From contig JAHCHY010000007.1 of NCBI GenBank assembly GCA_026129485.1, positions 124,001 to 188,000 on the forward strand: 64,000 nucleotides of DNA, read 5' to 3'. The translations under genes were made by a program, and so were the position numbers. This document shows, in pieces, positions 1-8,353 of this stretch. The notes under the pieces were generated by a model that saw only the letters and a list, made by a program, of their open reading frames with translations, was not told where the DNA came from and did not search any database. The number at the start of each line of letters is the position of its first letter. Positions within the stretch are counted from its first letter, which is position 1. The stretch is from Cyclobacteriaceae bacterium (lineage in GTDB: Bacteria > Bacteroidota > Bacteroidia > Cytophagales > Cyclobacteriaceae).

Positions 1-1093
1 CACCGACTTTTGATTCTGTTGAAATCTTTAAAGAGAAACGTTCAAAATCCTGGCCGGGCAGCACCGTGGTTTCTTTAAAGTATCCCGCCCCAACGGCATA
101 AGAACCTTTTTCTGTTCCCCCGGTAATTCCCAGGTTGTGGTTGGTGATGTACCCGTTCTCATACATCAGGTCTTGCCAGTCTACATTCCGGCCGAGGGCT
201 ATGCCCTCCACTTCCTGCGGTCTGTAGGGCCATACCCCGGTATAATCGCGCATGGCCTGGTATTCTTCGGCATTGAAAAGCGGGTATTTGCGGGCCACTG
301 TTGTAACACCTATATAGCTGCTGAATGACAGCCGGGTTTCACCGGCCTGACCTTTTTTTGTAGTAATCAGCATAACGCCATTGGCTCCCCTCGAACCATA
401 AATGGCTGTAGCCGAAGCATCTTTCAGCACGTTAACCGAGGCGATCTCATCGGGGTTAATATCATTCAGGCTGCCCTCAAAGGGGATACCGTCCAGGACG
501 ATAAGCGGATCGTTTGAGCCCAGCACAGAGCGCTCACCCCTTACGCGAATGCGTGCCGTTGCACCGGGAGCCGTACCCACGCGCTGTACTTCAATACCGG
601 CTAATCTTCCCTGCAGGGCCTGCTGCAGGTTAGCTACCGGTACTTCACGCAGCGCTTCGCTGCTAACCGAAACCAGCGAGCCGGTAACATCAGCCTTGCG
701 TTGGGTTCCATACCCCACTACTACAATTTCACTCAGCGATACCACACTGGTTGCCAGGCTTACATTAATAGTAGTGCGGCCGTCAAGCGCCTGCTCTATG
801 GTTTCGTATCCTATAAAGGAGAATACGAGTGTTTTCTGCCCGCCATCGGCTGGCACCTGCAAGGTATAGTTGCCTTCTGCATCGGTGGTGGTGCCGGAGG
901 CTGTACCTTTAATCAGGATGTTTACACCGGGCAGGCCAACGCCCGATTCGTCTGTTACTTTACCCCGAACCGTTGACTGGGCAATAACATTAAGGCTGAT
1001 AAAGAGAGCAAGAAAAGCCAGCAGTACAGATCGGGCAGGGTAAGACCTGTGCCAGCTTCTTTCACGAAGAGGTGGTAGAATTGTTTTCATCAT
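1..1093 (-). CDS. SusC/RagA-type TonB-linked outer membrane protein (partial, N-terminal part)
   Basis: Translating the reverse strand from the ATG at 1093 gives an uninterrupted frame to the window edge (about 364 residues), so the C-terminal barrel lies outside. An N-terminal signal segment ends near NVIAQS. It is followed by a carboxypeptidase-regulatory-like domain (about residues 40-115, with GVGLPGVNILIKG) and a TonB plug. The plug carries the SusC hallmarks VVVGYGTQ, the VRGERS motif, LDGIPFEG and the DASATAIYGSRGANGV motif. Known role of the family: TonB-driven import of glycans or peptides through the outer membrane with a SusD lipoprotein partner. The partner would lie downstream, outside the window. 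An in-frame second ATG at 1090 is an equally possible start. Family assignment is certain; the substrate is unknown. Confidence 0.95.
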   Translation of the reverse strand, partial: MMKTILPPLRERSWHRSYPARSVLLAFLALFISLNVIAQSTVRGKVTDESGVGLPGVNILIKGTASGTTTDAEGNYTLQVPADGGQKTLVFSFIGYETIEQALDGRTTINVSLATSVVSLSEIVVVGYGTQRKADVTGSLVSVSSEALREVPVANLQQALQGRLAGIEVQRVGTAPGATARIRVRGERSVLGSNDPLIVLDGIPFEGSLNDINPDEIASVNVLKDASATAIYGSRGANGVMLITTKKGQAGETRLSFSSYIGVTTVARKYPLFNAEEYQAMRDYTGVWPYRPQEVEGIALGRNVDWQDLMYENGYITNHNLGITGGTEKGSYAVGAGYFKETTVLPGQDFERFSLKISTESKVG

Positions 1094-1199
1094 ACTGGTT
1101 GATTTTTAATGGGTTAATTGTTTCCATTTCCTGTAAGTCTTTTCCGTAACAGAGTTGTGTGATTACGGCCTGATAAAGGTGGGAGAAAGAGTTCAATTT

Positions 1200-1280
1200 T
1201 GCAACCGATTGCATTATTAAATTTAATGAAATCGTTACAAAACACTCAAAAATGAATAAATTTCAATGCAATCGATTATC
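1200..1280. promoter_or_regulatory. Pair of LacI-type operator-like palindromes between divergent genes
   Basis: The 319-bp gap 1094-1412 separates the susC-like gene from a divergently transcribed acylase gene and holds no credible ORF. Within it TGCAACCGATTGCA (1200-1213) is a near-perfect palindrome. TGCAATCGATTATC (1267-1280) shares its left half and CG centre. A weaker CG-centred site lies between them (ATCGTTAC, about 1231-1238). CG-centred palindromes of this kind are typical LacI-family operators, and LacI-type control of SusCD operons is known in Bacteroidota. The binding protein is not in the window, so this is inferred from sequence shape only. Confidence 0.5.
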
Positions 1281-1412
1281 AAAAAAAATGTAAAAAGGCA
1301 TCTTCGGTAACCTGACTGGTGATATTCAAGGAAATGCTGGACATGCCTCCGGCCATACCAATTCGTACCGCCATTTTGATACAATTCAATACCTTTTGGG
1401 CTAATTGTTATC

Positions 1413-3590
1413 ATGAAATACCTTATCATATCCATTTTGCTTTTGGCCGGCATTAGCCTGCAGGCACAGCCGTTTTCAAAAAAAGAGGTCGCCAGTTGGC
1501 AAGCACGGGCCAAACGGGTTACCATCATTCGCGATACGTGGGGCATACCCCACATTTATGGAAAGACCGATGCAGATGCCGTGTTCGGCTTTCTGTATGC
1601 CCAATGCGAAGATGATTTTCCACGGGTAGAGCTTAACTACATTACCGCAGCCGGCCGGCTGGCCGAAGCAGAAGGAGAGGACAAGCTCTATCACGACCTG
1701 CGGCAGCGCCTGTTTTACGATACGCTGATGGCTGAAGATGTTTACAGGCAAAGTCCGCCCTGGCTGCAGAAACTGTGCAACGCTTTCGCGGATGGGATTA
1801 ATTATTATCTCTATACGCATCCGGAAGTAAAGCCTAAGCTGATCAGACGCTTTCAGCCGTGGATGCCTTTTCTGTTCAGCGAAGGAAGCATTGGTGGTGA
1901 TATTGAGTCTGTTTCGGTAAACCGGTTAAAGGCGTTTTACGGTAAGGGTGAAGTGTATTTGCCTGAGCCCGATCCGCGTAAGCAGGAGCCTGAACCGCGC
2001 GGCTCAAATGGTTTTGCTATTGCTCCTTCGTTAAGCGCTTCGGGTAATGCGCTGTTGTTAATCAACCCGCACACGTCATTTTACTTCAGGCCCGAAGTAC
2101 ACGTAAGCAGCAACGAAGGGTTAAACGCATACGGGGCTGTAACATGGGGGCAGTTTTTTGTGTACCAGGGGTTTAATGAATATTGCGGCTGGATGCACAC
2201 CAGCAGCTTTGCCGATGTAATTGATGAATACCTTGAAACCATCGTTACAAAGGGCGACTCCATCTATTACGTGCATGGTGAAAAGCAAAAACCGGTTATC
2301 AGCAAAAAGATTGTGCTGGCATATAAAGATGCAACCGGCAAAAAGAGCCTGCGCGAATTTACGGGACGGTTTACCCATCACGGCCCGGTGATCGGAACAC
2401 AAGACGACAAATGGCTGAGTGTTTCATTAATGGTAGAACCCCTGAAGGCGCTTACGCAATCTTACCAGCGCACAAAATCAAAAGGCTATGCCGATTACAA
2501 AAATATCATGGAATTAAAAGCCAACTCATCCAACAATACGGTGTTTGCCGATCGTGATGGCAACATTGCCTACTGGCACGGTAACTTTATTCCCAGGCGA
2601 AACCCTTCGTTCGATTGGAGCAGACCGGTGGATGGCAGCAACCCTGATACGGACTGGAAAGGGCTGCACGATGTTCCAGAGATTGTGCAGGCGCTTAATC
2701 CGGCCAACGGGTGGATACAGAATTGTAATTCCACGCCTTTTACCCTTGCGGGGAAATACAGTCCGGATAAAAATAATTACCCCGACTACATGGCGCCCGA
2801 TGCCCAGAATGCACGCGGCATTAATGCCGAACGTGTACTCAATCGTGAAAACAGCTACACACTTGATAAGCTGATTGCTGCGGCCAACGATCCGTACTTG
2901 GCCGGTTTTGAAAACCTGCTGCCTGCGCTTATCAAAGCGTATGATGGCGCGGATAAAATCAGCTATGCAGACCTGCAGGAACCCGCAGAAGTTTTGCGTG
3001 CGTGGAACCTGAGCTATGGAAAAGAATCGGTAGGGGCTGCATTAGCCATGTATTGGGGAAATGAATTAAGGCAAAACGTGGCCACGCGCATAAAACCCGG
3101 AAGCAGCCAGTTGCAGGTTATTGACTTTTTAACCGAACAAACAAGCGATGAAGAGAAGCTGCAAGCGCTTCGCACCGTGGTGAGCAGTTTTAACCGCGAC
3201 TTTGGCAAATGGAATGTAGCGTGGGGAGAAGTGAACCGCTTCCAACGTCTTACCGGCCAGGTTACGGAAACATACGATGATGCCCAACCCAGCTTGCCGG
3301 TGGCATCGGCATCTTCGTTCTGGGGGTCGCTGGCTGCATTTGGTAGCAGGAAGTTTCCGGGCACCAGCAAAATGTATGGCTATGTAGGCAACAGCTTTGT
3401 AGCTGTAGTGGAGTTTGGCAAGACTGTTAAAGCAAAATCCGTACTGGCAGGCGGCAATAGCAACAATCCGCAATCGCCTTACTTCACCAACCAGGCCGGG
3501 CTATACAGCAATGGTGAGTATAAGGATGTCTGGTTTTATAAAAAAGATGTGCAGGCGCATGCTGCGCGAACGTATCATCCGGGTAATTGA
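1413..3590 (+). CDS. Penicillin acylase family (N-terminal Ser-nucleophile) hydrolase
   Basis: 725-residue exported enzyme. A signal peptide covers residues 1-19 (cleavage after LQAQ). The N-terminal chain carries the family signature RDTWGIPHIYG (40-50). The motif RGSNGFAI places the predicted autocatalytic cleavage before Ser198, which becomes the nucleophile at the new beta-chain N-terminus. The length and the alpha/linker/beta order fit penicillin G acylase and acyl-homoserine-lactone acylase relatives. The likely reaction is amide hydrolysis of an N-acyl compound in the periplasm or outside the cell. The substrate (acyl-homoserine lactone, beta-lactam side chain, acyl amino acid) cannot be read from the sequence. 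It is transcribed away from the SusC gene, whose operator-like palindromes lie in the shared gap. Confidence 0.9.
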   Translation: MKYLIISILLLAGISLQAQPFSKKEVASWQARAKRVTIIRDTWGIPHIYGKTDADAVFGFLYAQCEDDFPRVELNYITAAGRLAEAEGEDKLYHDLRQRLFYDTLMAEDVYRQSPPWLQKLCNAFADGINYYLYTHPEVKPKLIRRFQPWMPFLFSEGSIGGDIESVSVNRLKAFYGKGEVYLPEPDPRKQEPEPRGSNGFAIAPSLSASGNALLLINPHTSFYFRPEVHVSSNEGLNAYGAVTWGQFFVYQGFNEYCGWMHTSSFADVIDEYLETIVTKGDSIYYVHGEKQKPVISKKIVLAYKDATGKKSLREFTGRFTHHGPVIGTQDDKWLSVSLMVEPLKALTQSYQRTKSKGYADYKNIMELKANSSNNTVFADRDGNIAYWHGNFIPRRNPSFDWSRPVDGSNPDTDWKGLHDVPEIVQALNPANGWIQNCNSTPFTLAGKYSPDKNNYPDYMAPDAQNARGINAERVLNRENSYTLDKLIAAANDPYLAGFENLLPALIKAYDGADKISYADLQEPAEVLRAWNLSYGKESVGAALAMYWGNELRQNVATRIKPGSSQLQVIDFLTEQTSDEEKLQALRTVVSSFNRDFGKWNVAWGEVNRFQRLTGQVTETYDDAQPSLPVASASSFWGSLAAFGSRKFPGTSKMYGYVGNSFVAVVEFGKTVKAKSVLAGGNSNNPQSPYFTNQAGLYSNGEYKDVWFYKKDVQAHAARTYHPGN

Positions 3591-3714
3591 GAATTACGAT
3601 TTACGAGTTTCGCATATTCACCGGCTGATAGATAAGATAACAAAGTAAAGAGAGAGAAACGGCCACCAACAGGCTTGACATTCATTTGCAGTCAGGTCTT
3701 CCAGTTTGGCAATG

Positions 3715-4152
3715 TCAATCCTCACTCACCACAATCTTAATAATCTCATCGCCCTGGCGGATCTGGTCAATCACATCCAACCCTTCCACTACTTTGCCAA
3801 ACACGGTGTGGTTACGATCCAAATGCTTGGTGCGCTCGCGGTTATGGCAGATAAAAAACTGGGAGCCCCCGGTATCGCGGCCGGCATGGGCCATCGATAA
3901 CACACCACGATCATGATATTGATTGTTGCCCGTTAATTCGCATTTAATAGTATAGCCCGGGCCGCCATTACCGATTTTATTCGGGCAACCGCCCTGAACT
4001 ACAAAATTCGGAAGCACGCGGTGAAAATTAAGACCGTCATAAAATCCTTTTTTGGCAAGATCGGTAAAGTTCTTCACCGTGTTGGGCGCATCTTCTTCAA
4101 AAAACTCCACTTTCATGTTTCCGTACACGGTTTGTATCTCTGCTGTTTTCAT
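3715..4152 (-). CDS. Peptidyl-prolyl cis-trans isomerase, cyclophilin type
   Basis: 145 residues, the usual size of a single-domain cytoplasmic cyclophilin, with no signal peptide. Active-site landmarks are all present: FHRVLPNFVVQGG (43-55, containing the catalytic Arg), GSQFFI (96-101) and HTVFGKVVEGLDVID (115-129). It catalyses proline isomerisation and acts as a folding helper. It lies on the opposite strand between an acylase gene and a small secreted protein, so it is probably monocistronic. The 124-bp gap to the acylase gene shows nothing recognisable apart from an AT-rich word series. Confidence 0.96.
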   Translation of the reverse strand: MKTAEIQTVYGNMKVEFFEEDAPNTVKNFTDLAKKGFYDGLNFHRVLPNFVVQGGCPNKIGNGGPGYTIKCELTGNNQYHDRGVLSMAHAGRDTGGSQFFICHNRERTKHLDRNHTVFGKVVEGLDVIDQIRQGDEIIKIVVSED

Positions 4153-4262
4153 TATTTAAGTTAATAGGTTGTTAAAACAAGGCTGCAAGTTAAGCTGTTT
4201 TGATTCTAAAAAAATTTCAATAGCTATTGCTTTACAAGCGTTGTAACGATAACTTGTGGATC

Positions 4263-4742
4263 ATGGTGCGAATTTTATATGTGCTGTCGTTTTTGTTTGT
4301 GGTGGCTTCTGCACAGGCACAACCCGAACCTCCTTTTAAATCCGAAACGGAGTTTGAATTCAAATTGGATTATTCATTTAAAGAACGTGCGCCCCAGGAG
4401 AAATCCGATTACGAAGCATACGACCCCGGTAAGAAAAAACCAAGCACCGGTCCGTTGCCCTACCTGAAAACCGAACTATTACTGTTAACGCTTGCCCCAC
4501 AGGAAGTGCGATTAAAAGTAATCAACAAGAAGGGTACAACCATTTTAAACCGCAAAGCCACAACCGCCACCGTCATCAAAATTGACTGGGGCTTTAGTGA
4601 TGATGTGAAAGACCAGATCGTTTCAAACAGCTATACCATATTGCTTCAGAACGAAAAAAAAGAAACTGTAACCCGCATTATTCTGCTTGCCGAAGCAGAT
4701 GGTACATTTTTAGTGAACGGGCAAAAACGCGGACGCCTCTGA
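4263..4742 (+). CDS. Secreted protein of unknown function
   Basis: 159 residues from the ATG at 4263. A longer frame begins at 4227, but its 12 extra residues precede a typical signal peptide (residues 1-18, ending ASAQAQ), so the internal ATG is preferred. The mature part is mainly beta-strand in character and Lys/Glu-rich. It includes a segment like an extracellular fibronectin or Por-secretion type fold (LKVINKKGTTILNRKATT), but no family can be named. It is probably periplasmic or surface exposed. The next gene starts 78 bp downstream. Confidence 0.75.
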   Translation: MVRILYVLSFLFVVASAQAQPEPPFKSETEFEFKLDYSFKERAPQEKSDYEAYDPGKKKPSTGPLPYLKTELLLLTLAPQEVRLKVINKKGTTILNRKATTATVIKIDWGFSDDVKDQIVSNSYTILLQNEKKETVTRIILLAEADGTFLVNGQKRGRL

Positions 4743-4820
4743 CCTTCCGCTCATAACCTCAGCGCACAGCACGCATGATTGGTGAATGGCATCAAGGTTA
4801 ATTTTAATTACTTTGCCTGC

Positions 4821-4937
4821 ATGACAGATGAACAACCGCCCGTATTTAAAAGCTGGAGCGCCTGGTATTGGCTAATACTTGGTGTAATGGCCGCGCAGGT
4901 TATCCTGTTTTACTGGCTAACCCGCTCTTTTGCATGA
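4821..4937 (+). CDS. 38-residue membrane protein preceding the symporter
   Basis: ATG at 4821 gives a 38-residue peptide starting MTDEQPPVFK. An aromatic stretch follows (W12, W15, W17), then one hydrophobic helix at about residues 17-34. Its TGA overlaps the ATG of the following sodium:solute symporter by four bases (ATGA), a translational-coupling arrangement that supports both the small gene and the symporter start at 4934. A box TTACTTTG sits just upstream at 4808-4815. Several solute/sodium symporters are known to be paired with a small membrane subunit. This peptide is inferred to be such a partner. Confidence 0.7.
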   Translation: MTDEQPPVFKSWSAWYWLILGVMAAQVILFYWLTRSFA

Positions 4938-6643
4938 ACCTGCTCGACTGGATCATCCTGTTCGGTACGCTGCTGTTCATTGTTCTTTACGGAGCCTGGA
5001 AAACACGCGAAACCAAAAACATAGACGGCTATCTGAAAGGCGATAACAACCTGAAGTGGTGGATGATTGGCGTTTCCATTATGGCTACCCAAGCCAGCGC
5101 TGTAACGTTTCTTTCTACACCCGGGCAGGCTATGGACGATGGTATGCGTTTTTTGCAGTTCTATTTCGGGTTGCCGTTAGCGATGGTAATTATAGCCGTT
5201 ACCATGGTGCCGATTTATTACCGGCTTAAAGTCTATACCGCCTACGAATACCTGGAAACCCGCTTCGATTTAAAAACCCGTACGCTTGCGGCTGTTTTGT
5301 TCCTGATTCTGCGCGGGCTCTCAGCCGGAATCACGCTTTATGCCCCTTCCATCGTGCTCTCAACCATTTTAGGCTGGAACATTGCATTTACTACTGTGCT
5401 GATCGGAGCGCTTGTAATCATCTATTCTGTTTCGGGCGGAACAAAAGCCGTAAGCCTTACGCAACGCCAGCAGATGACCATTATCATGGGGGGTATGATG
5501 CTGGCCGGGATAATGGCCTATCATAAGTTACCCGGATCCATTTCGTTTACCGATACAATTCAGCTTGCCGGTGAGCTGGGCAAGCTAAACATCGTAACCA
5601 CCGATTTCAGTCTGGGCGACCGTTTCAACATTTGGTCTGGCTTGCTGGCTTCCACATTTCTCTTTCTCTCGTATTTCGGAACCGATCAGTCGCAGGTAGC
5701 CCGTTACCTCGGTGGCAAATCATTAACAGAGAGCCGTATGGGGTTGATCTTTAACGGCCTGCTTAAAATACCCATGCAGTTTATCATTCTCTTTATCGGG
5801 GTGCTCGTGTTTGTGTTCTACCTGTTCAATCAGCCACCAGTATTCCATAATCAAACATTGAAGAACCGGGCTGCACAAACTGTTTATGCCGATTCACTCA
5901 GCCGCCTGCAAAATGGCTATAACGTTGTGTTTGCCGAAAAACAAGCCGCCATTCATAACCTGGTTTCCGGAATTCAATCCGGCAGCGAGCCGGTGATTCA
6001 ATCCGCCAAAGCGAGCTACCATTCCGCCAAAAAGAAAGAAGACAGTGTACGAATGGTTGTGAAGAAAACAATTGCTGCAGCCGTACCCGGTGCCAAAACA
6101 CAAGACCGCGATTACATGTTCCTCAACTTTGTGCTCAGCTATTTACCGCACGGTGTTATCGGGCTGATCCTTGCGGTAATGTTTTCGGCCGCTATGGGCT
6201 CAATGGCCGGTGAGTTGAATGCACTTTCATCAACCACCACAATTGATATTTTTAAACGTTCTGTAAAACGCGAGGGCAGCGAAAGGTATTATCTCAATGC
6301 ATCCCGGTTGTTTACCATTATGTGGGCTTTACTGGCTATGGTGTTTGCGATGCTCGCCAACCAGGCCGAAAACCTGATCCAGTTTGTGAACATTGTGGGC
6401 AGCTTGTTTTATGGAACCATCCTCGGCATTTTCCTGGTAGCCTTTTACCTGAAATCCGTAAAGAGCGATGCGGTATTTGTAGCTGCTATCATAGGCGAGG
6501 CTTCCGTGCTTACCTGCTACTTTTTCTTTTATGAAGAAATTGCGTTTCTGTACTACAACATTATTGGCTGTGTGGTAGTGGTGATATTTGCCTTGCTATT
6601 ACAATTTCTGGACAGGAAGGGAGAAGCAGGCATTAAGCAATAG
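4934..6643 (+). CDS. Sodium:solute symporter (SSS) family transporter
   Basis: 569 residues, starting at the ATG that overlaps the small upstream gene. A longer frame from 4868 would read through that gene and lacks support. The N-terminus MNLLDWIILFGTLLFIVLYG is the first membrane helix. WWMIGVSIMATQASAVTFLSTPGQAMDDG is characteristic of the family, and SGGTKAVSLTQRQQM and FGTDQSQVARYLGG follow. Between helices near residues 310 and 400 there is a hydrophilic, helical insertion of about 80 residues, rich in Ala, Lys and Ser, which resembles the Bacteroidota branch of the family. It imports an unknown solute with Na+ across the inner membrane. The stop codon falls inside a perfect inverted repeat shared with the convergent next gene. 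Confidence 0.92.
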   Translation: MNLLDWIILFGTLLFIVLYGAWKTRETKNIDGYLKGDNNLKWWMIGVSIMATQASAVTFLSTPGQAMDDGMRFLQFYFGLPLAMVIIAVTMVPIYYRLKVYTAYEYLETRFDLKTRTLAAVLFLILRGLSAGITLYAPSIVLSTILGWNIAFTTVLIGALVIIYSVSGGTKAVSLTQRQQMTIIMGGMMLAGIMAYHKLPGSISFTDTIQLAGELGKLNIVTTDFSLGDRFNIWSGLLASTFLFLSYFGTDQSQVARYLGGKSLTESRMGLIFNGLLKIPMQFIILFIGVLVFVFYLFNQPPVFHNQTLKNRAAQTVYADSLSRLQNGYNVVFAEKQAAIHNLVSGIQSGSEPVIQSAKASYHSAKKKEDSVRMVVKKTIAAAVPGAKTQDRDYMFLNFVLSYLPHGVIGLILAVMFSAAMGSMAGELNALSSTTTIDIFKRSVKREGSERYYLNASRLFTIMWALLAMVFAMLANQAENLIQFVNIVGSLFYGTILGIFLVAFYLKSVKSDAVFVAAIIGEASVLTCYFFFYEEIAFLYYNIIGCVVVVIFALLLQFLDRKGEAGIKQ

Positions 6644-6715
6644 GCATTGGGTATTAGGAAGTGAACGTAAATTCAACTGCTTGTTGTGCAAATTGTCTAT
6701 TGCTTAATGCCTGCT
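6625..6715. repeat. 19-bp perfect inverted repeat between convergent genes
   Basis: AGCAGGCATTAAGCAATAG (6625-6643, including the symporter stop codon) is exactly mirrored at 6697-6715, directly before the end of the DUF2911 gene. The left arm is followed by GGCATTGGGTATTAGG, and related words recur in the hairpin at 13631-13700. It may act as a bidirectional terminator between the two convergent genes, although neither side ends in a T-run. It may also be a copy of a dispersed palindromic repeat. Confidence 0.7.
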
Positions 6716-6720
6716 GCCAA

Positions 6721-7566
6721 CTACTTCAATGTCTTCTGAAGCTCTTCATTCATCGTTTGGTAATCGCGGTTGCCGGCTTTCTGTGCACCTTCCCAGCTTG
6801 CCTTGGATGTAGCCAGTGCACCGGCCTTATCACCTGCCGCTTTTTGAATGCGTGCTTTCTGGTACAAAACCCAGAATGCTGACGGGTTTGCCTCCGCAGC
6901 TTTATTTACCCACTCCAGCGCCTGCTTAATATCTTTTCCGTTTTCCAGGTAGTAAACAGCAGCCTGGAAATAGTTATTGGGATTTACCTGGGTGTTGGCC
7001 TCAATCGACTTCATCACCTTCGCGTCATAATCCACTTCTACTTTAAATTTAACCGAAGTGTTTTCCCACGCCAGTTGAATTTTTGCTGATTTATTATCTG
7101 CTGCAAGATCACCAATGCTGATGGTAAAGGTTTCGATCGGGGAGGCCAGCTTTTCAACTTTTACTTTGAAGCTGGCGGCTTCTTTTGCCTTGTCGTAAGC
7201 CTGTGTGTTGCCCCCGATAGCAAGATCTTTGTATAGCGAAACAATCCACTCGGTGGCATTAGGCCACGTAAAAACCAGGTATTCACCTTTGGGCACTACA
7301 ATACCATCTACTTTCACATCATCGCTGAAAGAGATTTTAGTACCGGAATTTGCCCCGGTGCGCCAGATGGTTCCGTGCGGATACATCACATCTTTCTCGC
7401 CAAAAATCTTGCGACCCTTCAGGCTGGGACGGTAATAATCAATTTTTACATCCGTCAATCCCACAACTGTTGAAACAGAAGCGGCCGGACTGGGTTGTGG
7501 CGTAAGCACCTGCGCTTGTGCACTTAACGCAAATGCCACCCATACAATAGCCAAAATGTTTTTCAT
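6721..7566 (-). CDS. DUF2911 domain protein, secreted
   Basis: 281 residues with a signal peptide (1-18, ending SAQAQ). The core carries the DUF2911 pattern: VGLTDVKIDYYRPSLKGRKI, then GTIWRTGANSGTKISFS, then PKGEYLVF. The C-terminal third (about 185-281) is helical and TPR-like (YYLENGKDIKQALEWVNKA, then FWVLYQKARIQKAAGDKAGA). This combination is common in Bacteroidota. The biochemical role is unknown. It is probably periplasmic and transcribed alone, convergent with the symporter. Confidence 0.9.
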   Translation of the reverse strand: MKNILAIVWVAFALSAQAQVLTPQPSPAASVSTVVGLTDVKIDYYRPSLKGRKIFGEKDVMYPHGTIWRTGANSGTKISFSDDVKVDGIVVPKGEYLVFTWPNATEWIVSLYKDLAIGGNTQAYDKAKEAASFKVKVEKLASPIETFTISIGDLAADNKSAKIQLAWENTSVKFKVEVDYDAKVMKSIEANTQVNPNNYFQAAVYYLENGKDIKQALEWVNKAAEANPSAFWVLYQKARIQKAAGDKAGALATSKASWEGAQKAGNRDYQTMNEELQKTLK

Positions 7567-7724
7567 GTGTTAATATTTTTTAGTTTAAGGTTACATAGAA
7601 TGGTCAAGCTATTATCATGCCTTTTGGTGAACTTTGCGCATGGCCATTTCATGGTAGATTAGTTTTAGGGTTGTAAAAATATAATCAATTTACAGGCTAT
7701 AAAACCACCAATTCAGTAGACTAA

Positions 7725-8315
7725 ATGAATTTATTGCCTTACTCTTTTTACCAGCGTGGCACGGTTACTTCTATTGCGCGTGAGCTATTGGGAAAAAGAT
7801 TAACCACAGTTATTAACGGGCAGGCAACCAGCGGTTTAATTGTAGAAACCGAGGCCTATTCTTTTAAAGAACGCGGATGCCACGCCTATAACAACAAGCA
7901 AACCGATCGCAACCGGGTTATGTTCAATGCCGGTGGTGTGGCATACGTGTACCTGTGCTACGGCATTCATAACCTGTTTAATGTGGTTACCAACAAAGCA
8001 GGCAGGGCAGAAGCAGTGCTAATCCGCGCGCTTGAACCCGTTTCCGGCCAGGCGGTTATGCTCAATCGCATGAAGGCAGATAAGATCGATCGCATAACAT
8101 CGGGCCCCGGCAAGCTTACCAAGGCTTTGGGCATTAGCCGGTTACTCAACGGTGCTTCATTGCTTGATTCAGAGCTGATGATTGAAGCAGGAGAACACAT
8201 TCCGTCTAAAAAGATTATTGCTACAACCCGCATTGGCATTGATTATGCAGGTACGGATGCATGGCTACCCTGGCGATTTTATGTGAAAGACAACGAATGG
8301 GTAAGCAAATGGTAA
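7725..8315 (+). CDS. DNA-3-methyladenine glycosylase (AAG/MPG family)
   Basis: 196 residues, matching the compact bacterial members of this family. Visible signatures are ARELLGKRL, IVETEAYSF (containing the catalytic Glu that activates the attacking water), CHAYNNKQTDRNRVMF, and YVYLCYGIHNLFNVV lining the base pocket. The enzyme removes alkylated and deaminated purines from DNA to begin base excision repair. A 158-bp gap separates it from the divergent DUF2911 gene. Confidence 0.95.
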   Translation: MNLLPYSFYQRGTVTSIARELLGKRLTTVINGQATSGLIVETEAYSFKERGCHAYNNKQTDRNRVMFNAGGVAYVYLCYGIHNLFNVVTNKAGRAEAVLIRALEPVSGQAVMLNRMKADKIDRITSGPGKLTKALGISRLLNGASLLDSELMIEAGEHIPSKKIIATTRIGIDYAGTDAWLPWRFYVKDNEWVSKW

Positions 8316-8353
8316 ACACTATGTTGTATTTTTAGCTTTTGATTACTACGGAC

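Noticed and set aside
402-976. ORFs on the plus strand opposite the SusC gene
   Set aside because: The minus-strand frame is a clear SusC-family protein over the same bases, so these are shadows.
3588-3612. AT-rich words after the acylase gene as another dispersed hairpin
   Set aside because: GAGAATTACGATTTACGAG repeats a short word, but no inverted partner is found nearby.
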